Shown in pieces: positions 9,493 to 19,504 of a DNA stretch of 64,000 bases. The stretch covers positions 1 through 64,000 of the forward strand of contig JBPOGA010000011.1 in NCBI GenBank assembly GCA_051252415.1, in the 5' to 3' direction. How positions within the stretch are numbered: position 1 is the first letter of the stretch; every line of letters begins with the position of its first letter. Made by a program: the position numbers and the translations under genes. The notes under the pieces are model-generated. The model was not told the origin of the DNA. It saw only the letters and a list, made by a program, of their open reading frames with translations, and did no database searches. The DNA comes from JBPOFY01 sp051252415. Its GTDB lineage: Bacteria; Verrucomicrobiota; Verrucomicrobiia; Opitutales; Coraliomargaritaceae.

Positions 9493-11160
9493 TTAGAGTT
9501 GTTTGACAAAGAATTCCACAGTTAGTGCCGTAATCGTGGCCTTATCTGGCTGAACTTCACCACCAGCTTTCCGCCAGTTGTGCCCTGAATTTTTAACGAT
9601 TAGAATTTCAACTGGTGCGCCGATCTTTTCCGCGCGTTGTTGCATATAGTAAGCATGTTTCACAGGGATCGTAGTGTCATTGTCTCCCTGAATCATAAAC
9701 AACGGTGGACTCTCATTAGATAAATAACTGATCGGACTCATCTCACGATACCGTTCCACTTTCTCCTCTGGAGTCACTTCCTTCGGCGTGATACGTGGGC
9801 CAAAGCGATCTTTAAAATTTGGGCTATCATCGTGATTAAACAAACTCATATCTTCGAAATCGCAGGGACCATACCAAGAAACACCTGCTTGAATTTCATA
9901 ATCAACCGCAGCCAAATCGGGATCACCGACTAGACTATCTGCGGGTGACAATAAAAGCATCTGTGCAATTTGTCCGCCTGCAGAGTCACCGAATACATAG
10001 AAGCGGTCCGTATCCAAGCCTAGTTCCTTAGCGTGCTTGCTCAAATAGCGCACGGCATCTTTAGAATCAATCACACAGTCGCGCATGGCAACCAAACCCG
10101 ATTTATTGAAGAGTCGATAATCCACTGTCGCAAACGCGAAGCCCTCCCCCAGCAACTGCTCAACGAGCGGGGTAAACAAGTCCTTAGTCACGCCTCCTCG
10201 ACTGCCGGCAGCCCATCCGCCGCCGTGTGTGTAGATAATTAAAGGTGCTGGCTCGCTGATTTTCGCAGTTGGATAATAAATATCGAGCTGCAGCTTCCGC
10301 CTACCCACTTGCTTGTAAACCACATCGAGCTTCTGCTTACCGCTAGTCTCCAAATACTTCGCTGTTTTTTTCTTTTTGCTATTCGTGGCAGAATCCCCTT
10401 CAAGCGGGCCTGTAACAGGAGTCAGCTCTTCTTCAATCACTGACGCGACTTTTTCCGCTAGGGCTTTTGAACCTGCTTTATTAAAATGAACATTTTTAGG
10501 TAGCTGCCATTCCTTCAAATTGGGCAGACTGAATGCATAGAGATCATTCACACGGATATCATTGGCATGCATGATTTTCAGTGCGGCGTCATTGTAGCGC
10601 ACCGGTGCATTAGGCTGGCGTAGAGGATTCAAGGTGCCGGGCACCACAGGCGTCGTCGTTGCAAATACCAAATTTGCATCCGTCGCCTTCAGCTTATCGA
10701 CAATTTTCGAAAGGTTCTCCTGATAAACCTCCACTGTATTCAAAGTAGGATCGCTAGGATCATTCGACTTCGAATGCTGTCCTGCCACCTTTACGTGCTT
10801 TAGGTCATGCAAACCCCAGTTAAAATGAATCACTGACCACTCAATATCCGCAAGCCAGTTATCGAGTTTCACCACACCTGTATCACTCCCGCTGCAATTC
10901 TCAGGCCTGGCACCCTTGGCCTTAACTGGGCGATACACATTCGCCTTATCTTTTAAAAGCTCACGAACTTGCAGCGTGTAGCCTATCGAAATGGAGTCTC
11001 CAAGGATCAGGACGTTCGGCAACGCGGGATCTGGAGTGAAGCTCCAACTCAACTTTTTGTTTTTTTCAACACTCGAACCAGCTTCTGGTGCGGCTGCAAA
11101 AACCGAAACAGACGCAAGCGCTGCAAGCGTGAACAGGGATATCTTTTTTACAATGGTCAT
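9493..11160 (-). CDS. SGNH hydrolase + alpha/beta hydrolase fusion, putative fucan deacetylase
   Basis: 555 aa with a signal peptide. The N-terminal half is an SGNH/GDSL domain: GDSISIG (Ser56), NWGLHD in place of block III, and VHFNKAGSKALA supplying the catalytic His. The C-terminal half, from about residue 270, is an alpha/beta hydrolase of the lipase/acetyl-esterase type: oxyanion motif THGGGWAAGS, nucleophile motif GDSAGGQ (near 392), acid in QGDNDTTIP (near 490) and His in GHNW (near 526). Both triads look complete, so this should be a double esterase. Its place between sulfatase and fucosidase genes suggests removal of acetyl or other acyl groups from algal polysaccharide. The bond cleaved is not known. 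Confidence 0.8.
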   Translation of the reverse strand: MTIVKKISLFTLAALASVSVFAAAPEAGSSVEKNKKLSWSFTPDPALPNVLILGDSISIGYTLQVRELLKDKANVYRPVKAKGARPENCSGSDTGVVKLDNWLADIEWSVIHFNWGLHDLKHVKVAGQHSKSNDPSDPTLNTVEVYQENLSKIVDKLKATDANLVFATTTPVVPGTLNPLRQPNAPVRYNDAALKIMHANDIRVNDLYAFSLPNLKEWQLPKNVHFNKAGSKALAEKVASVIEEELTPVTGPLEGDSATNSKKKKTAKYLETSGKQKLDVVYKQVGRRKLQLDIYYPTAKISEPAPLIIYTHGGGWAAGSRGGVTKDLFTPLVEQLLGEGFAFATVDYRLFNKSGLVAMRDCVIDSKDAVRYLSKHAKELGLDTDRFYVFGDSAGGQIAQMLLLSPADSLVGDPDLAAVDYEIQAGVSWYGPCDFEDMSLFNHDDSPNFKDRFGPRITPKEVTPEEKVERYREMSPISYLSNESPPLFMIQGDNDTTIPVKHAYYMQQRAEKIGAPVEILIVKNSGHNWRKAGGEVQPDKATITALTVEFFVKQL

Positions 11161-11181
11161 AAAAGCTTATTGTGATTTTGC

Positions 11182-12555
11182 CTAGCGGTAGGTCTTAGCT
11201 AAACATGCAGGATCTGCTTCAGTTGGAAGTTCAGCATACCAATCGAGCACCATTTTTTTAAGTCGTGCGACGACCTCTGGATGCTCTTTTGATTTCTCCT
11301 GAGACTCATCTTCAAAGCGATTATCTTTCATGTTATAAAGTTCAACACGATCGCCCTCAAAAGTTGTGACAAGCTTCCAATCACCATCGCGAATTGCGAG
11401 GCGTGGCCACATCTCTGGTTTATCGTGATCCTTTTTGAGCCAGTAGATCGGCCGCGTTCGAGTCGGCTCTTTCCCCTGGAAAGCTGCAATCAAGTTTTCA
11501 CCATCCAACTCAGCATCTGCAGGAAGTGAAATCCCCGCAGCTGCACAAAGCGTTGGCAATAAATCTACAGCCGTAAAAACCGTGGTATCATTCTCCACAC
11601 CTGCTGGAACGTGCCCAGGCCAGCGAACGATGAAGGGCACGCGTATTCCACCCTCAAATAAGCTTCGTTTACCACCACGAAAACCACCAGACGAGCCGAT
11701 GCTATAATACCATGCATACTTGTCGGTTTTCCCGTTGCGGGTTCTTGTTTTTCTTTTTTCATTACCCGGCTCTTCGGGTCCGTTATCACTGGAAAAGACC
11801 ACGAGCGTATTGTCTGCAATACCAGTTCGTTCAAGCGCATCGAGGACCTGCCCAACCTTATTATCTCCATCGCTAATCACTGCGGCATATACCTGATGTT
11901 GCTCATCCAAATGTTTCCATTTCTCCATCGAGGCATCACTCGGCTCATGCGGCAAATGCGTCTCATGCAGCCAAACATTTAAGTAGAATGGGCGGTCCTT
12001 ATTTTCCTCAATAAACTTTACAGCATAATCGCCCACCTCGGCATAGTCTAACTGAGGTCCTGGCCCAGCGTATGCAATGGACTCATCAAAGCCGTAATCC
12101 GTAATATTTGGAGCCCCGGGCATCGGCTTGCCCTTGCTTTCATGGCGCCCCATATGCCATTTACCGACATGCCCAGTGTAGTAACCAGCAGCTTTAAAAT
12201 AATGGGCAAGATTCGGCGCTTTTGGGTCCAGCCAATCTGGACGCTCTGGCATCTTACTTCCACCGCTGAAAATGTCATTGATTCCGAAGCGTGATGCGTA
12301 GCGACCAGTCATTGCAGCAACTCGGCTCGGCGAACAAATCGGATTCAACACGTTGAATTGAAGGAAGTCTGCGCCTTCGCTAGCGAGCCTGTCTATGTGT
12401 GGTGTGTCTTGCCATTCTGTGCCATGCCCAGAGAGATCACCCCAACCCCAATCATCGGCATAAATAAAGATAACATTTGGTCGAGTTTCCGCACCCCAAA
12501 CAGATGCGGATATCAGCAAAGAGCTGAAGAGTAAAATTGATAATCGTTTTATCAT
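11182..12555 (-). CDS. Family S1 sulfatase, exported
   Basis: 457 aa. A signal peptide is followed by RPNVIFIYADDWGWGD (calcium ligands) and the activation motif CSPSR with Cys74 as the formylglycine precursor. GKWHMGRHES and FSSDNGPEEPG are the usual later blocks. It is shorter than its two paralogues and lacks the extra C-terminal domain, ending soon after LYNMKDNRFED. It lies 21 bp upstream of the esterase gene, in the same operon. It probably desulfates fucan or its oligosaccharides. Sequence differences from the other two suggest different regio-specificity. Confidence 0.92.
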   Translation of the reverse strand: MIKRLSILLFSSLLISASVWGAETRPNVIFIYADDWGWGDLSGHGTEWQDTPHIDRLASEGADFLQFNVLNPICSPSRVAAMTGRYASRFGINDIFSGGSKMPERPDWLDPKAPNLAHYFKAAGYYTGHVGKWHMGRHESKGKPMPGAPNITDYGFDESIAYAGPGPQLDYAEVGDYAVKFIEENKDRPFYLNVWLHETHLPHEPSDASMEKWKHLDEQHQVYAAVISDGDNKVGQVLDALERTGIADNTLVVFSSDNGPEEPGNEKRKTRTRNGKTDKYAWYYSIGSSGGFRGGKRSLFEGGIRVPFIVRWPGHVPAGVENDTTVFTAVDLLPTLCAAAGISLPADAELDGENLIAAFQGKEPTRTRPIYWLKKDHDKPEMWPRLAIRDGDWKLVTTFEGDRVELYNMKDNRFEDESQEKSKEHPEVVARLKKMVLDWYAELPTEADPACLAKTYR

Positions 12556-12581
12556 AATTGCTAAAAAACCGGGTTTTCTAA

Positions 12582-14810
12582 TTAAATAGGACTGTTCGCA
12601 GCCTCTTTTGTTGCCCTAATCAAACCGACCTTCGACATATCAAAAGGAACGATGCCCAGCTTCAATGCTGGTGACTCTGGTCTAAATCGAAAATCCCCAT
12701 TCGCGGGATCAACAAAAAGCGGGTCTGTCGACAAGCTGTTCGCATCGACGCCGTCCTGCTGTTGCTTGTCCAGCATCGCTTGGCCCAATGACCGATCAGC
12801 CGCACTATAGTAGATATTGTAATCTGTATCGGCATCCTTCGAGCGAGCGATTGCTCTGCCTCTACGATCCTCAGAGCCATCACCCTTAGCCCCTAGCTCA
12901 TGGATGAATACACAATCTCCCCCTGAGGAGTAAAAGATGTTCCGTTTAATAGTGCCTCCGGTCAATGGACCTTCACGCACAGAAAGATAATAACCACGTG
13001 GTGGTGCAATCACATCGGCGATGATGTTGTTCTCAACACGCGTGTTCAGCTTCATCATAATGCCCTGCGACGTGCACTTATAGATCAAGTTTTCAGCAAA
13101 GAGTGTGCCCTGCTGCCCACCATCCGTCCGAATAGCGCACTGCATAATCATCGGTGTCACGAGATGATGAATATAATTGCGCCGAAATACATTTTTAATG
13201 CCAGCACCACGAATATAAAAAGCATTCCCGTCGCCCATCTTTTCCATGACGTTATGAATCTCATTATATTCAATTAGATTATTATGAGAATGAAGATATG
13301 GAAGAACATCTTCGAATGTCTTCCGCTTAAACTCCTGAGGGCTACCACCAATTTCATGCCAGCGGATCGTGCGCGTCAGCTCTCGTCCCCCTTTTCCAAA
13401 AAATTCCGTCATACACCCTGATAAAATCATTCCTGTGTAAGGCGTGTGATGAATCAAATTGTTCGCCACGCGATTTTCGCCACTCTGCCAGATTAAAATG
13501 CCCGCAGAGTGCCAGAAGATTTTCCCGACATGATGTATGTGATTATTAAAGATGAGGTTCCCCTTACTCACATCCTTTGTGCCTGGCCCATAACCACTCA
13601 GCACAATACCAGCTCCGCCCATCTGTTCGATATGGTTGCTAGAAATCGAATTTCCCTTTGCGTGCAAATCAACACGTATCGCGCTACTGCCGCTGTTAAG
13701 GAAATGACAATGCTCGATCGCACAGTTCTCAGTGCCACGCAATCGGACGAGGGCATTGGCCTTGTCGAACGCATCCCAGTCATGTTGCAAGCCAGCGTCA
13801 TCATTATATAACTGATAACGTTCACCATGCATAAAAGTGAGATCCCGGAAGTGAAGATTACGAACCGGAATATCCACTGGCCCCTCTAGATCAATATCCC
13901 CCTCCACCCGAATCAGTTCGAGTAGTTGCGGAGCCACTACGGGTGACTCGCCTCGCGGCCACAAGTAGACCTTACCTTCTCTCGTATTGAGCACCCACTC
14001 TCCTGGTTCGTCGAGCTCTTCTAAGACGTTCTCCACCCAGCAAGAATCAATTTTATCCTCAGCAAGAAACTTAAGTGGGTTCATGGCATAAGTGGAATCG
14101 AGAGATGTTCTTACAGTCTGTGTCTTCGACTCAATGGATACCACTGGTAGGATATTCATAATCCATGCGTGATGTGGACGAACCACAATTTCAGCATCCT
14201 GCGCATTCGACCAATCCTTGAACTGTGCCTTCGGTAGGCGAAGTCTATCACGGCCACCACCTTCTAGCGGAATAAACCCGGCTGAACTTGCACGCGGCAG
14301 CAAACCTTCAATGTCATACAGTGTTCGAAAACTCCCAGAAACCTTCGCCTCCCAAACATTACCCTCTGCCTCTTTTGGCAAACCTCGGAGACTGCCTCTT
14401 ACTTTTTGCCAACCCTTGATTTCTCGACCAGAGCTGAATACTGGCTTTTCTTGAGGGTATGCAGCATAAGTAATGGTAGCGTCGCCTATGCCAGAATCTT
14501 CGAGACCGAAAACCACTGTTTCTGACAATTGATAATATCCCTCTCGAATAAGGACAACGATATCTCTAGGCGGAACACTCCGCCTCAAATCTCTAACCGC
14601 ATCACGTGCCCGCACCAAGGTCGCAAAGGGGCCATCACTACCAGTCGAATTCGGCGCATCCAAACGGCCAGACCAGTCATCTGATCCAGCATTTGAAACA
14701 TAGAAATCTGCCGATTCCGATGCAGCCAGTGACACAACGCTCAGCAAAGCCAAGCTCATGTAACAAAGGAGTATTCTAAAAAATTTGGAGTGAATCATCA
14801 CAGATATCAA
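12582..14810 (-). CDS. Right-handed parallel beta-helix protein, GH141-like
   Basis: 742 aa. After a signal peptide the mature start FYVSNAGSDDWSGRLDAPN leads into GPFATLVRARDAVRDLR and IREGYYQLSETVVF, the usual opening of GH141-type beta-helix enzymes. Residues about 300-640 are rich in repeats such as NLIFNNHIHHVG, NLIHHTPYTGMIL, NEIHNV and NYIHHL, which form the helix coils. The C-terminus (DPLFVDPANGDFRFRPESPA) is also typical. GH141 members include alpha-L-fucosidase and xylanase activities, so a role in fucan degradation fits the neighbours. I could not identify the catalytic residues, and a lyase-like role cannot be excluded. Confidence 0.78.
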   Translation of the reverse strand: MISVMIHSKFFRILLCYMSLALLSVVSLAASESADFYVSNAGSDDWSGRLDAPNSTGSDGPFATLVRARDAVRDLRRSVPPRDIVVLIREGYYQLSETVVFGLEDSGIGDATITYAAYPQEKPVFSSGREIKGWQKVRGSLRGLPKEAEGNVWEAKVSGSFRTLYDIEGLLPRASSAGFIPLEGGGRDRLRLPKAQFKDWSNAQDAEIVVRPHHAWIMNILPVVSIESKTQTVRTSLDSTYAMNPLKFLAEDKIDSCWVENVLEELDEPGEWVLNTREGKVYLWPRGESPVVAPQLLELIRVEGDIDLEGPVDIPVRNLHFRDLTFMHGERYQLYNDDAGLQHDWDAFDKANALVRLRGTENCAIEHCHFLNSGSSAIRVDLHAKGNSISSNHIEQMGGAGIVLSGYGPGTKDVSKGNLIFNNHIHHVGKIFWHSAGILIWQSGENRVANNLIHHTPYTGMILSGCMTEFFGKGGRELTRTIRWHEIGGSPQEFKRKTFEDVLPYLHSHNNLIEYNEIHNVMEKMGDGNAFYIRGAGIKNVFRRNYIHHLVTPMIMQCAIRTDGGQQGTLFAENLIYKCTSQGIMMKLNTRVENNIIADVIAPPRGYYLSVREGPLTGGTIKRNIFYSSGGDCVFIHELGAKGDGSEDRRGRAIARSKDADTDYNIYYSAADRSLGQAMLDKQQQDGVDANSLSTDPLFVDPANGDFRFRPESPALKLGIVPFDMSKVGLIRATKEAANSPI

Positions 14811-14890
14811 AACGAACTAGATTATTATATAAAGCGTTAACCAGCATTAAATTAAGGCAGGGGCATACTCAAACGCAGACAACCACCCTT

Positions 14891-16792
14891 TCATAAGAGC
14901 GGCGGAAGAACGTGCGCTGCTGGGGCAAATGATGGGGATGCTCGCTTATATTCGAGTGGATCATAGAAAGCAGATGACTTCAGAAAACCATTCTCATCAA
15001 TCATATTCACAACGACATGGGTGGCTTCCTTGGGGATGACACAAGCGAACTGATTACCGACAACCGTCGCCGGCAATTTATACCAACATTCCTTTTCCCC
15101 GCCCCCGTCGACTACGTAGAGCACGTATGCCTGATTCACAGACGAAAGACCGTTACCGACTTCAAAAGACGCGACCAATGTTCTACTTGAGGCATCAAAT
15201 TCAACATCCAAGAACGATGGGACGTTCTCTTTCCCTAGTATTTCCTGGGTGCTTTCTGGATTAAAGTAAGCAGGGTCGGCATCCGTGTCAGCCAACCACT
15301 TTTCTAACTTCGCAATCAGCTCTTTGCGAACTGATGCAAGCTTCCGGACTTTGATCAAGTCTCTCTCCTCTTCCCAATCAGCGCGCTTACCACTGTCACT
15401 AGTCAGGCGATATAAGGCGTATTCGCCAGATTGATAAAACTTGTAGAGCTTGTATTGCCCACTCCGAATCGCGGCACACATCGTTTCCTGATCTCCATGC
15501 GGAAAGTTCCAGTAGAGCGTATCACGAATGGCCCCATCGGAACTGACTACGGACGCAGCGTCTCTCTTTAGATATGGCAGCAAATTTACTCCATCTAGGA
15601 AATCTTCCTCTTGACGCGTCTCATTCGTCCCTGTGATCGCCAAAATTGTCGGGTAGAAATCGAGACCACTAACAATCTCCTGAGAAGTGCGTGGACGAAT
15701 TCCCGGACCACGAATCAAAAAGGGAACTCGAATACCCCCTTCCATCGCATAAATCTTCCCCTTATCCAAAGGCGCATTATCCGTGATTAGTTCCTTATTT
15801 AACGAACCTTCGTAACCACCATTGTCTGAAGAGAAAATAACATAAGTCGTTTGAGCGAGTGTCTTTCCAGGGTTTCGAGGGTCCGGAGTCGCCTCCAAAT
15901 AATCCATGACACGCCCCAAACTCCAGTCGAGTGTATCCACCATCGCCGCATAGTATGGGTTCAGCTGCCCTTCGACCATGAACTTCTTTGGCAACTCACT
16001 AACATCTGACACCCCATACATTTTAAGTGCATATTTCTTCAAGCGCTCAAGATCTCTAGTTTGGATCGGAGCATGCACCATCCAATGCGCTAGATACAAA
16101 AAGAAGGGGTCCTTCTGCTCGACGCTTTGTTCCAGAAATGCTAATGCATTTTCAGTCACCTCGTCATATGGGCGACCGTCCTGATCTAAGCGAAATGGGT
16201 CGGAAGGATCATCTGTCGCAAACCCCTCCCTGCGTGTCTTCATTTGAACAGTCACCCCACGCGCTTCGGAAGTATAAGCAAATCCTTGGTCAGCTGGCTG
16301 TGTTCCAGGCGCAGCGCTCGAACAATGCCACTTCCCCACATGCCCCGTATGGTATCCATTTGATTGCAAGGCTTCAGCAATCGTCAGTTCATCACTCGGG
16401 AGGTGATCTAAGTAAAATGGATTAAGGACCGTATCACTAGGATCCAAGGCAAAGGGCGGAATGCCACCGCGCACATGTGTGCGCCCCAATCGAACCGGAT
16501 GTTTACCTGTTAAAATCGCTCCACGGCTTGGAGAGCAAGTCGGCGCAGGCGAATACCCCTGTAAGAAATTAACGGATTGTGACGCCAACTTTACGATATT
16601 AGGCGTTTCCCAAGGAACAGGTTCATCGAAAGGGTTAATCTCAGTATCCTGCCATCCCAAGTCATCTGCATAGAAAATAATAACATTAGGTTTCACAATA
16701 TCCCGCGCAGAGAGCGCCGAAGCACAAGAGAGCATCGAGAGCACACACACACTGAATCGCCGAAATGCAGGAGATGAGGTAAGGTTATTCAT
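14891..16792 (-). CDS. Family S1 sulfatase, exported, first gene of the operon
   Basis: 633 aa. A long signal peptide (to about residue 30) precedes KPNVIIFYADDLGWQD and the activation motif CSPSR with Cys86. GKWHCSS and IFSSDNGGYEGS follow. The last 110 residues (after FLDVEFDASSRTL) form an additional beta-rich domain. It lies about 200 bp from the tRNA-Leu gene and 80 bp before the GH141-like gene, the widest gap in the operon. The promoter should lie between 16793 and 16995, but I see no strong -35/-10 pair there. Likely role: extracytoplasmic desulfation of fucan. Confidence 0.92.
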   Translation of the reverse strand: MNNLTSSPAFRRFSVCVLSMLSCASALSARDIVKPNVIIFYADDLGWQDTEINPFDEPVPWETPNIVKLASQSVNFLQGYSPAPTCSPSRGAILTGKHPVRLGRTHVRGGIPPFALDPSDTVLNPFYLDHLPSDELTIAEALQSNGYHTGHVGKWHCSSAAPGTQPADQGFAYTSEARGVTVQMKTRREGFATDDPSDPFRLDQDGRPYDEVTENALAFLEQSVEQKDPFFLYLAHWMVHAPIQTRDLERLKKYALKMYGVSDVSELPKKFMVEGQLNPYYAAMVDTLDWSLGRVMDYLEATPDPRNPGKTLAQTTYVIFSSDNGGYEGSLNKELITDNAPLDKGKIYAMEGGIRVPFLIRGPGIRPRTSQEIVSGLDFYPTILAITGTNETRQEEDFLDGVNLLPYLKRDAASVVSSDGAIRDTLYWNFPHGDQETMCAAIRSGQYKLYKFYQSGEYALYRLTSDSGKRADWEEERDLIKVRKLASVRKELIAKLEKWLADTDADPAYFNPESTQEILGKENVPSFLDVEFDASSRTLVASFEVGNGLSSVNQAYVLYVVDGGGEKECWYKLPATVVGNQFACVIPKEATHVVVNMIDENGFLKSSAFYDPLEYKRASPSFAPAAHVLPPLL

Positions 16793-16994
16793 GACTAAAG
16801 ATAGTTCAATAATCTGTTAGATTCGTAGCAAATGGAGGCTGACGTCTAAAGAATTCCACGAAGTGACTAACAGCCGAATGGTAAACTATATCATATTTCG
16901 AGAAGGCTCGTAATCACGTATTCACATCACAGCATGTATGAATCTGGATATATATTTCACCAACAAAGAGCAACTAAAGCTCCTTAACCAACAA

Positions 16995-17077
<83 letters not shown>

Positions 17078-17203
17078 GCAGGTTGTGTCATTTGACAAGC
17101 GCAGAAAAAAGCAAGCTGGCTATGCCTTGGCAAGTCTTGATCTACATTTCTACAATCTCGGGTAGATTACTCTAAATCTGAATAAGGACTTGTTACTCGC
17201 ACA

Positions 17204-18283
17204 GTGCTACGATTACATCTGCCCACTGTGAAAAATGTCACCGATATAAATATTACTTCTAAGACCCTCCTCCCCTCTCCGCTTGAGCTATGCGCAGAGA
17301 TCGAAAAGACCGAGGCAGCGGGCAAATTTGTAGCTGATAGCCGCGATGCGATAAATAAAATCATCTTTGGTGATGATCGTCGTTTGCTCGTTGTCGTAGG
17401 CCCTTGCTCGATCCATGACCTGAAGGCTGGCCGCGAATATGCTGAGAAGCTAGCCGTCCTAGCTGAAGAGGTGAAAGATCGCATGCTGATCGTGATGCGT
17501 GTGTATTTCGAGAAGCCACGCACGACAGTCGGCTGGAAGGGTTTGATCATGGATCCAAAACTCGACGGCTCGAGCGACATTCCTGAAGGCCTACGTATCG
17601 CACGCCGCTTCTTACTCGATATCCTTGAGTTGGGGCTGCCAACCGCAACCGAGCTACTCGACCCGATCACACCGCAGTATATTGCCGACCTCATTAGCTG
17701 GTCCGCAGTTGGTGCACGCACGACAGAGAGCCAAACACACCGCCAAATGGCATCTGGACTCTCTATGCCACTTGGCTTCAAGAATGGCACTGATGGAGGG
17801 CTGACTGTCGCCATCAATGCGATTAAAGCAGCTAGCCAAGAACAAACTTTTCTCGGAATCGACAATGAAGGTCGCGCCAATGCACTGACCACTAATGGTA
17901 ATCCAAACTGCCACATCGTGCTTCGCGGTGGGTCTCATGGTCCCAACTATGGTGCTGATGATGTCGCAGTCGCACGCGAGCAACTCACAAAAGCAGGACT
18001 CACTCCTGCGATCATGACTGACTGCAGCCATGCAAACAGTAGTAAAGATCCTTCAAAGCAACCAGCCGTATTCGAAGAAATCGTGCTGCAGAGTCTAATC
18101 GATCCAAGCGTGATCGGCGCGATGGTTGAGAGTAACATCAACTACGGCAGCCAGTCCTTTCCTCAGCCAGTCGAAGACCTCAAATATGGTGTATCCATAA
18201 CAGACGGGTGCATCGATTGGGAAACCACTGAAAAGATGATCCGCGACGGCTACATGGCTCTTGCGCCTCTATTTAACGCTTAA
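17204..18283 (+). CDS. aroG: 3-deoxy-7-phosphoheptulonate (DAHP) synthase, AroG/F/H type
   Basis: It catalyses the first step of the shikimate pathway from phosphoenolpyruvate and erythrose 4-phosphate. The class I signature is clear: LVVVGPCSIHDLKAGREYAEKL, then MRVYFEKPRTTVGWKGLIMDP, WSAVGARTTESQTHR, GFKNGTDG and MTDCSHANSSKDPSKQ. The open frame starts with GTG at 17204 (359 aa). A second in-frame GTG at 17228 gives 351 aa, closer to the usual length of about 350, and is equally plausible. No ATG lies in frame near the start. The effector type (Phe, Tyr or Trp) cannot be read from the sequence. Confidence 0.93.
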   Translation: MLRLHLPTVKNVTDINITSKTLLPSPLELCAEIEKTEAAGKFVADSRDAINKIIFGDDRRLLVVVGPCSIHDLKAGREYAEKLAVLAEEVKDRMLIVMRVYFEKPRTTVGWKGLIMDPKLDGSSDIPEGLRIARRFLLDILELGLPTATELLDPITPQYIADLISWSAVGARTTESQTHRQMASGLSMPLGFKNGTDGGLTVAINAIKAASQEQTFLGIDNEGRANALTTNGNPNCHIVLRGGSHGPNYGADDVAVAREQLTKAGLTPAIMTDCSHANSSKDPSKQPAVFEEIVLQSLIDPSVIGAMVESNINYGSQSFPQPVEDLKYGVSITDGCIDWETTEKMIRDGYMALAPLFNA

Positions 18284-18394
18284 TGAGCCAACAAGATCTG
18301 CTAGTTAACATACCCGCTTAATTAGTTATTCTTTATAAGTGATTATTAACGTCTTACCTTGCCTACCTACCTAAACCTAAATCACAAAAAAATC

Positions 18395-19378
18395 ATGAGT
18401 AAACAACCCATTCGCGTCGCAGTCACTGGTGCAGCTGGCAACATCGGCTACGCCCTCCTCTTTCGTATCGCATCCGGTGCAGTGTTCGGCCCTGACCAAC
18501 CTGTCGCTTTAAACTTGATTGAAATCCCACCTGCTCTCGATGCACTTAAGGGAGTTGTCATGGAGCTCGACGATTGCGCTTTCCCTCTTCTTAAGGATGT
18601 CGTCGCCACGACCGACCTAAACGAAGGCTTCAAGGACGTCAACTGGGCGCTCCTCGTAGGTTCTGTGCCACGCAAAGCAGGCATGGAGCGCGCTGACCTC
18701 CTCGGCATCAATGGCAAGGTATTCACCGGCCAAGGCAAGGCAATCGCAGCCAACGCAGCGGCTGATGTGCGCGTGCTAGTTGTAGGAAACCCTTGTAATA
18801 CAAATGCACTCATTGCCATGAATAATGCTGAAGGCGTTCCAAATGATCGCTTTTTCGCAATGACAATGCTCGATGAAAATCGTGCGAAGACACAACTTGC
18901 TCAAAAGGCAGGCGTCGACGTAACCGAAGTCACGAACATGACTATTTGGGGCAATCACTCTGCAACACAGTATCCTGACTTCTACTCCGCGCAAATCGGC
19001 GGTAAATCTGCCGCTGAAGTCATCGGCGACGAAGCTTGGCTCAAGGACACTTTCATCCCTGACGTGCAAAAACGTGGCGCAGCGATCATCGCCGCTCGCG
19101 GTGCGTCCTCTGCGGCTTCTGCCGCAAATGGTGCAATCGATTCGGTGCGTAAGCTCATCAACGACACAGCTGAGGGTGATAGCTTCAGCATGTGCATCTG
19201 CTCTGACGGCAGCTACGGCACAACCGAGGGTCTGATCACTTCACTACCTTGCCGAGTAAAAGACGGTAAACTCGAAATCGTTCAAGGCATCGACATCAAC
19301 GAGTTCAGCCGCGCGAAGATCGACGCAACTGTTCAAGAACTCAACGAAGAGCGCGAAGCGGTCAAAGACCTAATCTAA
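18395..19378 (+). CDS. mdh: Malate dehydrogenase
   Basis: 327 aa from ATG 18395; an upstream in-frame Met at 18359 would add 12 residues with no family support. It oxidises malate to oxaloacetate in the TCA cycle. The Rossmann motif VAVTGAAGNIGYALLFRIASG, the loop VPRKAGMERADLL, the NAD-contact GNPCNTNAL, the substrate-binding LDENRAKTQLA and the catalytic His in IWGNHSATQYPDF are all present. This is the longer-type MDH of about 327 residues with ELDDCAFPLL. A strong terminator follows at 19402. Confidence 0.95.
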   Translation: MSKQPIRVAVTGAAGNIGYALLFRIASGAVFGPDQPVALNLIEIPPALDALKGVVMELDDCAFPLLKDVVATTDLNEGFKDVNWALLVGSVPRKAGMERADLLGINGKVFTGQGKAIAANAAADVRVLVVGNPCNTNALIAMNNAEGVPNDRFFAMTMLDENRAKTQLAQKAGVDVTEVTNMTIWGNHSATQYPDFYSAQIGGKSAAEVIGDEAWLKDTFIPDVQKRGAAIIAARGASSAASAANGAIDSVRKLINDTAEGDSFSMCICSDGSYGTTEGLITSLPCRVKDGKLEIVQGIDINEFSRAKIDATVQELNEEREAVKDLI

Positions 19379-19401
19379 ATACAGGTTAAACCTTTCAAAT
19401 C

Positions 19402-19432
19402 AAAAGCCCGGCCGTATTTGCCGGGCTTTTTT
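19402..19432 (+). terminator. Rho-independent terminator after mdh
   Basis: The sequence AAAAGCCCGG, a 9-nt loop and CCGGGCTTTTTT form a GC-rich hairpin followed by six T. It lies 24 bp after the mdh stop codon. Confidence 0.92.
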
Positions 19433-19504
19433 GTGCGCATGACTCCACCCCATCTCACCTGCATGCCGTTGACTTTAGCGCTCTAGAACTTCAAAATATC
19501 TAGT

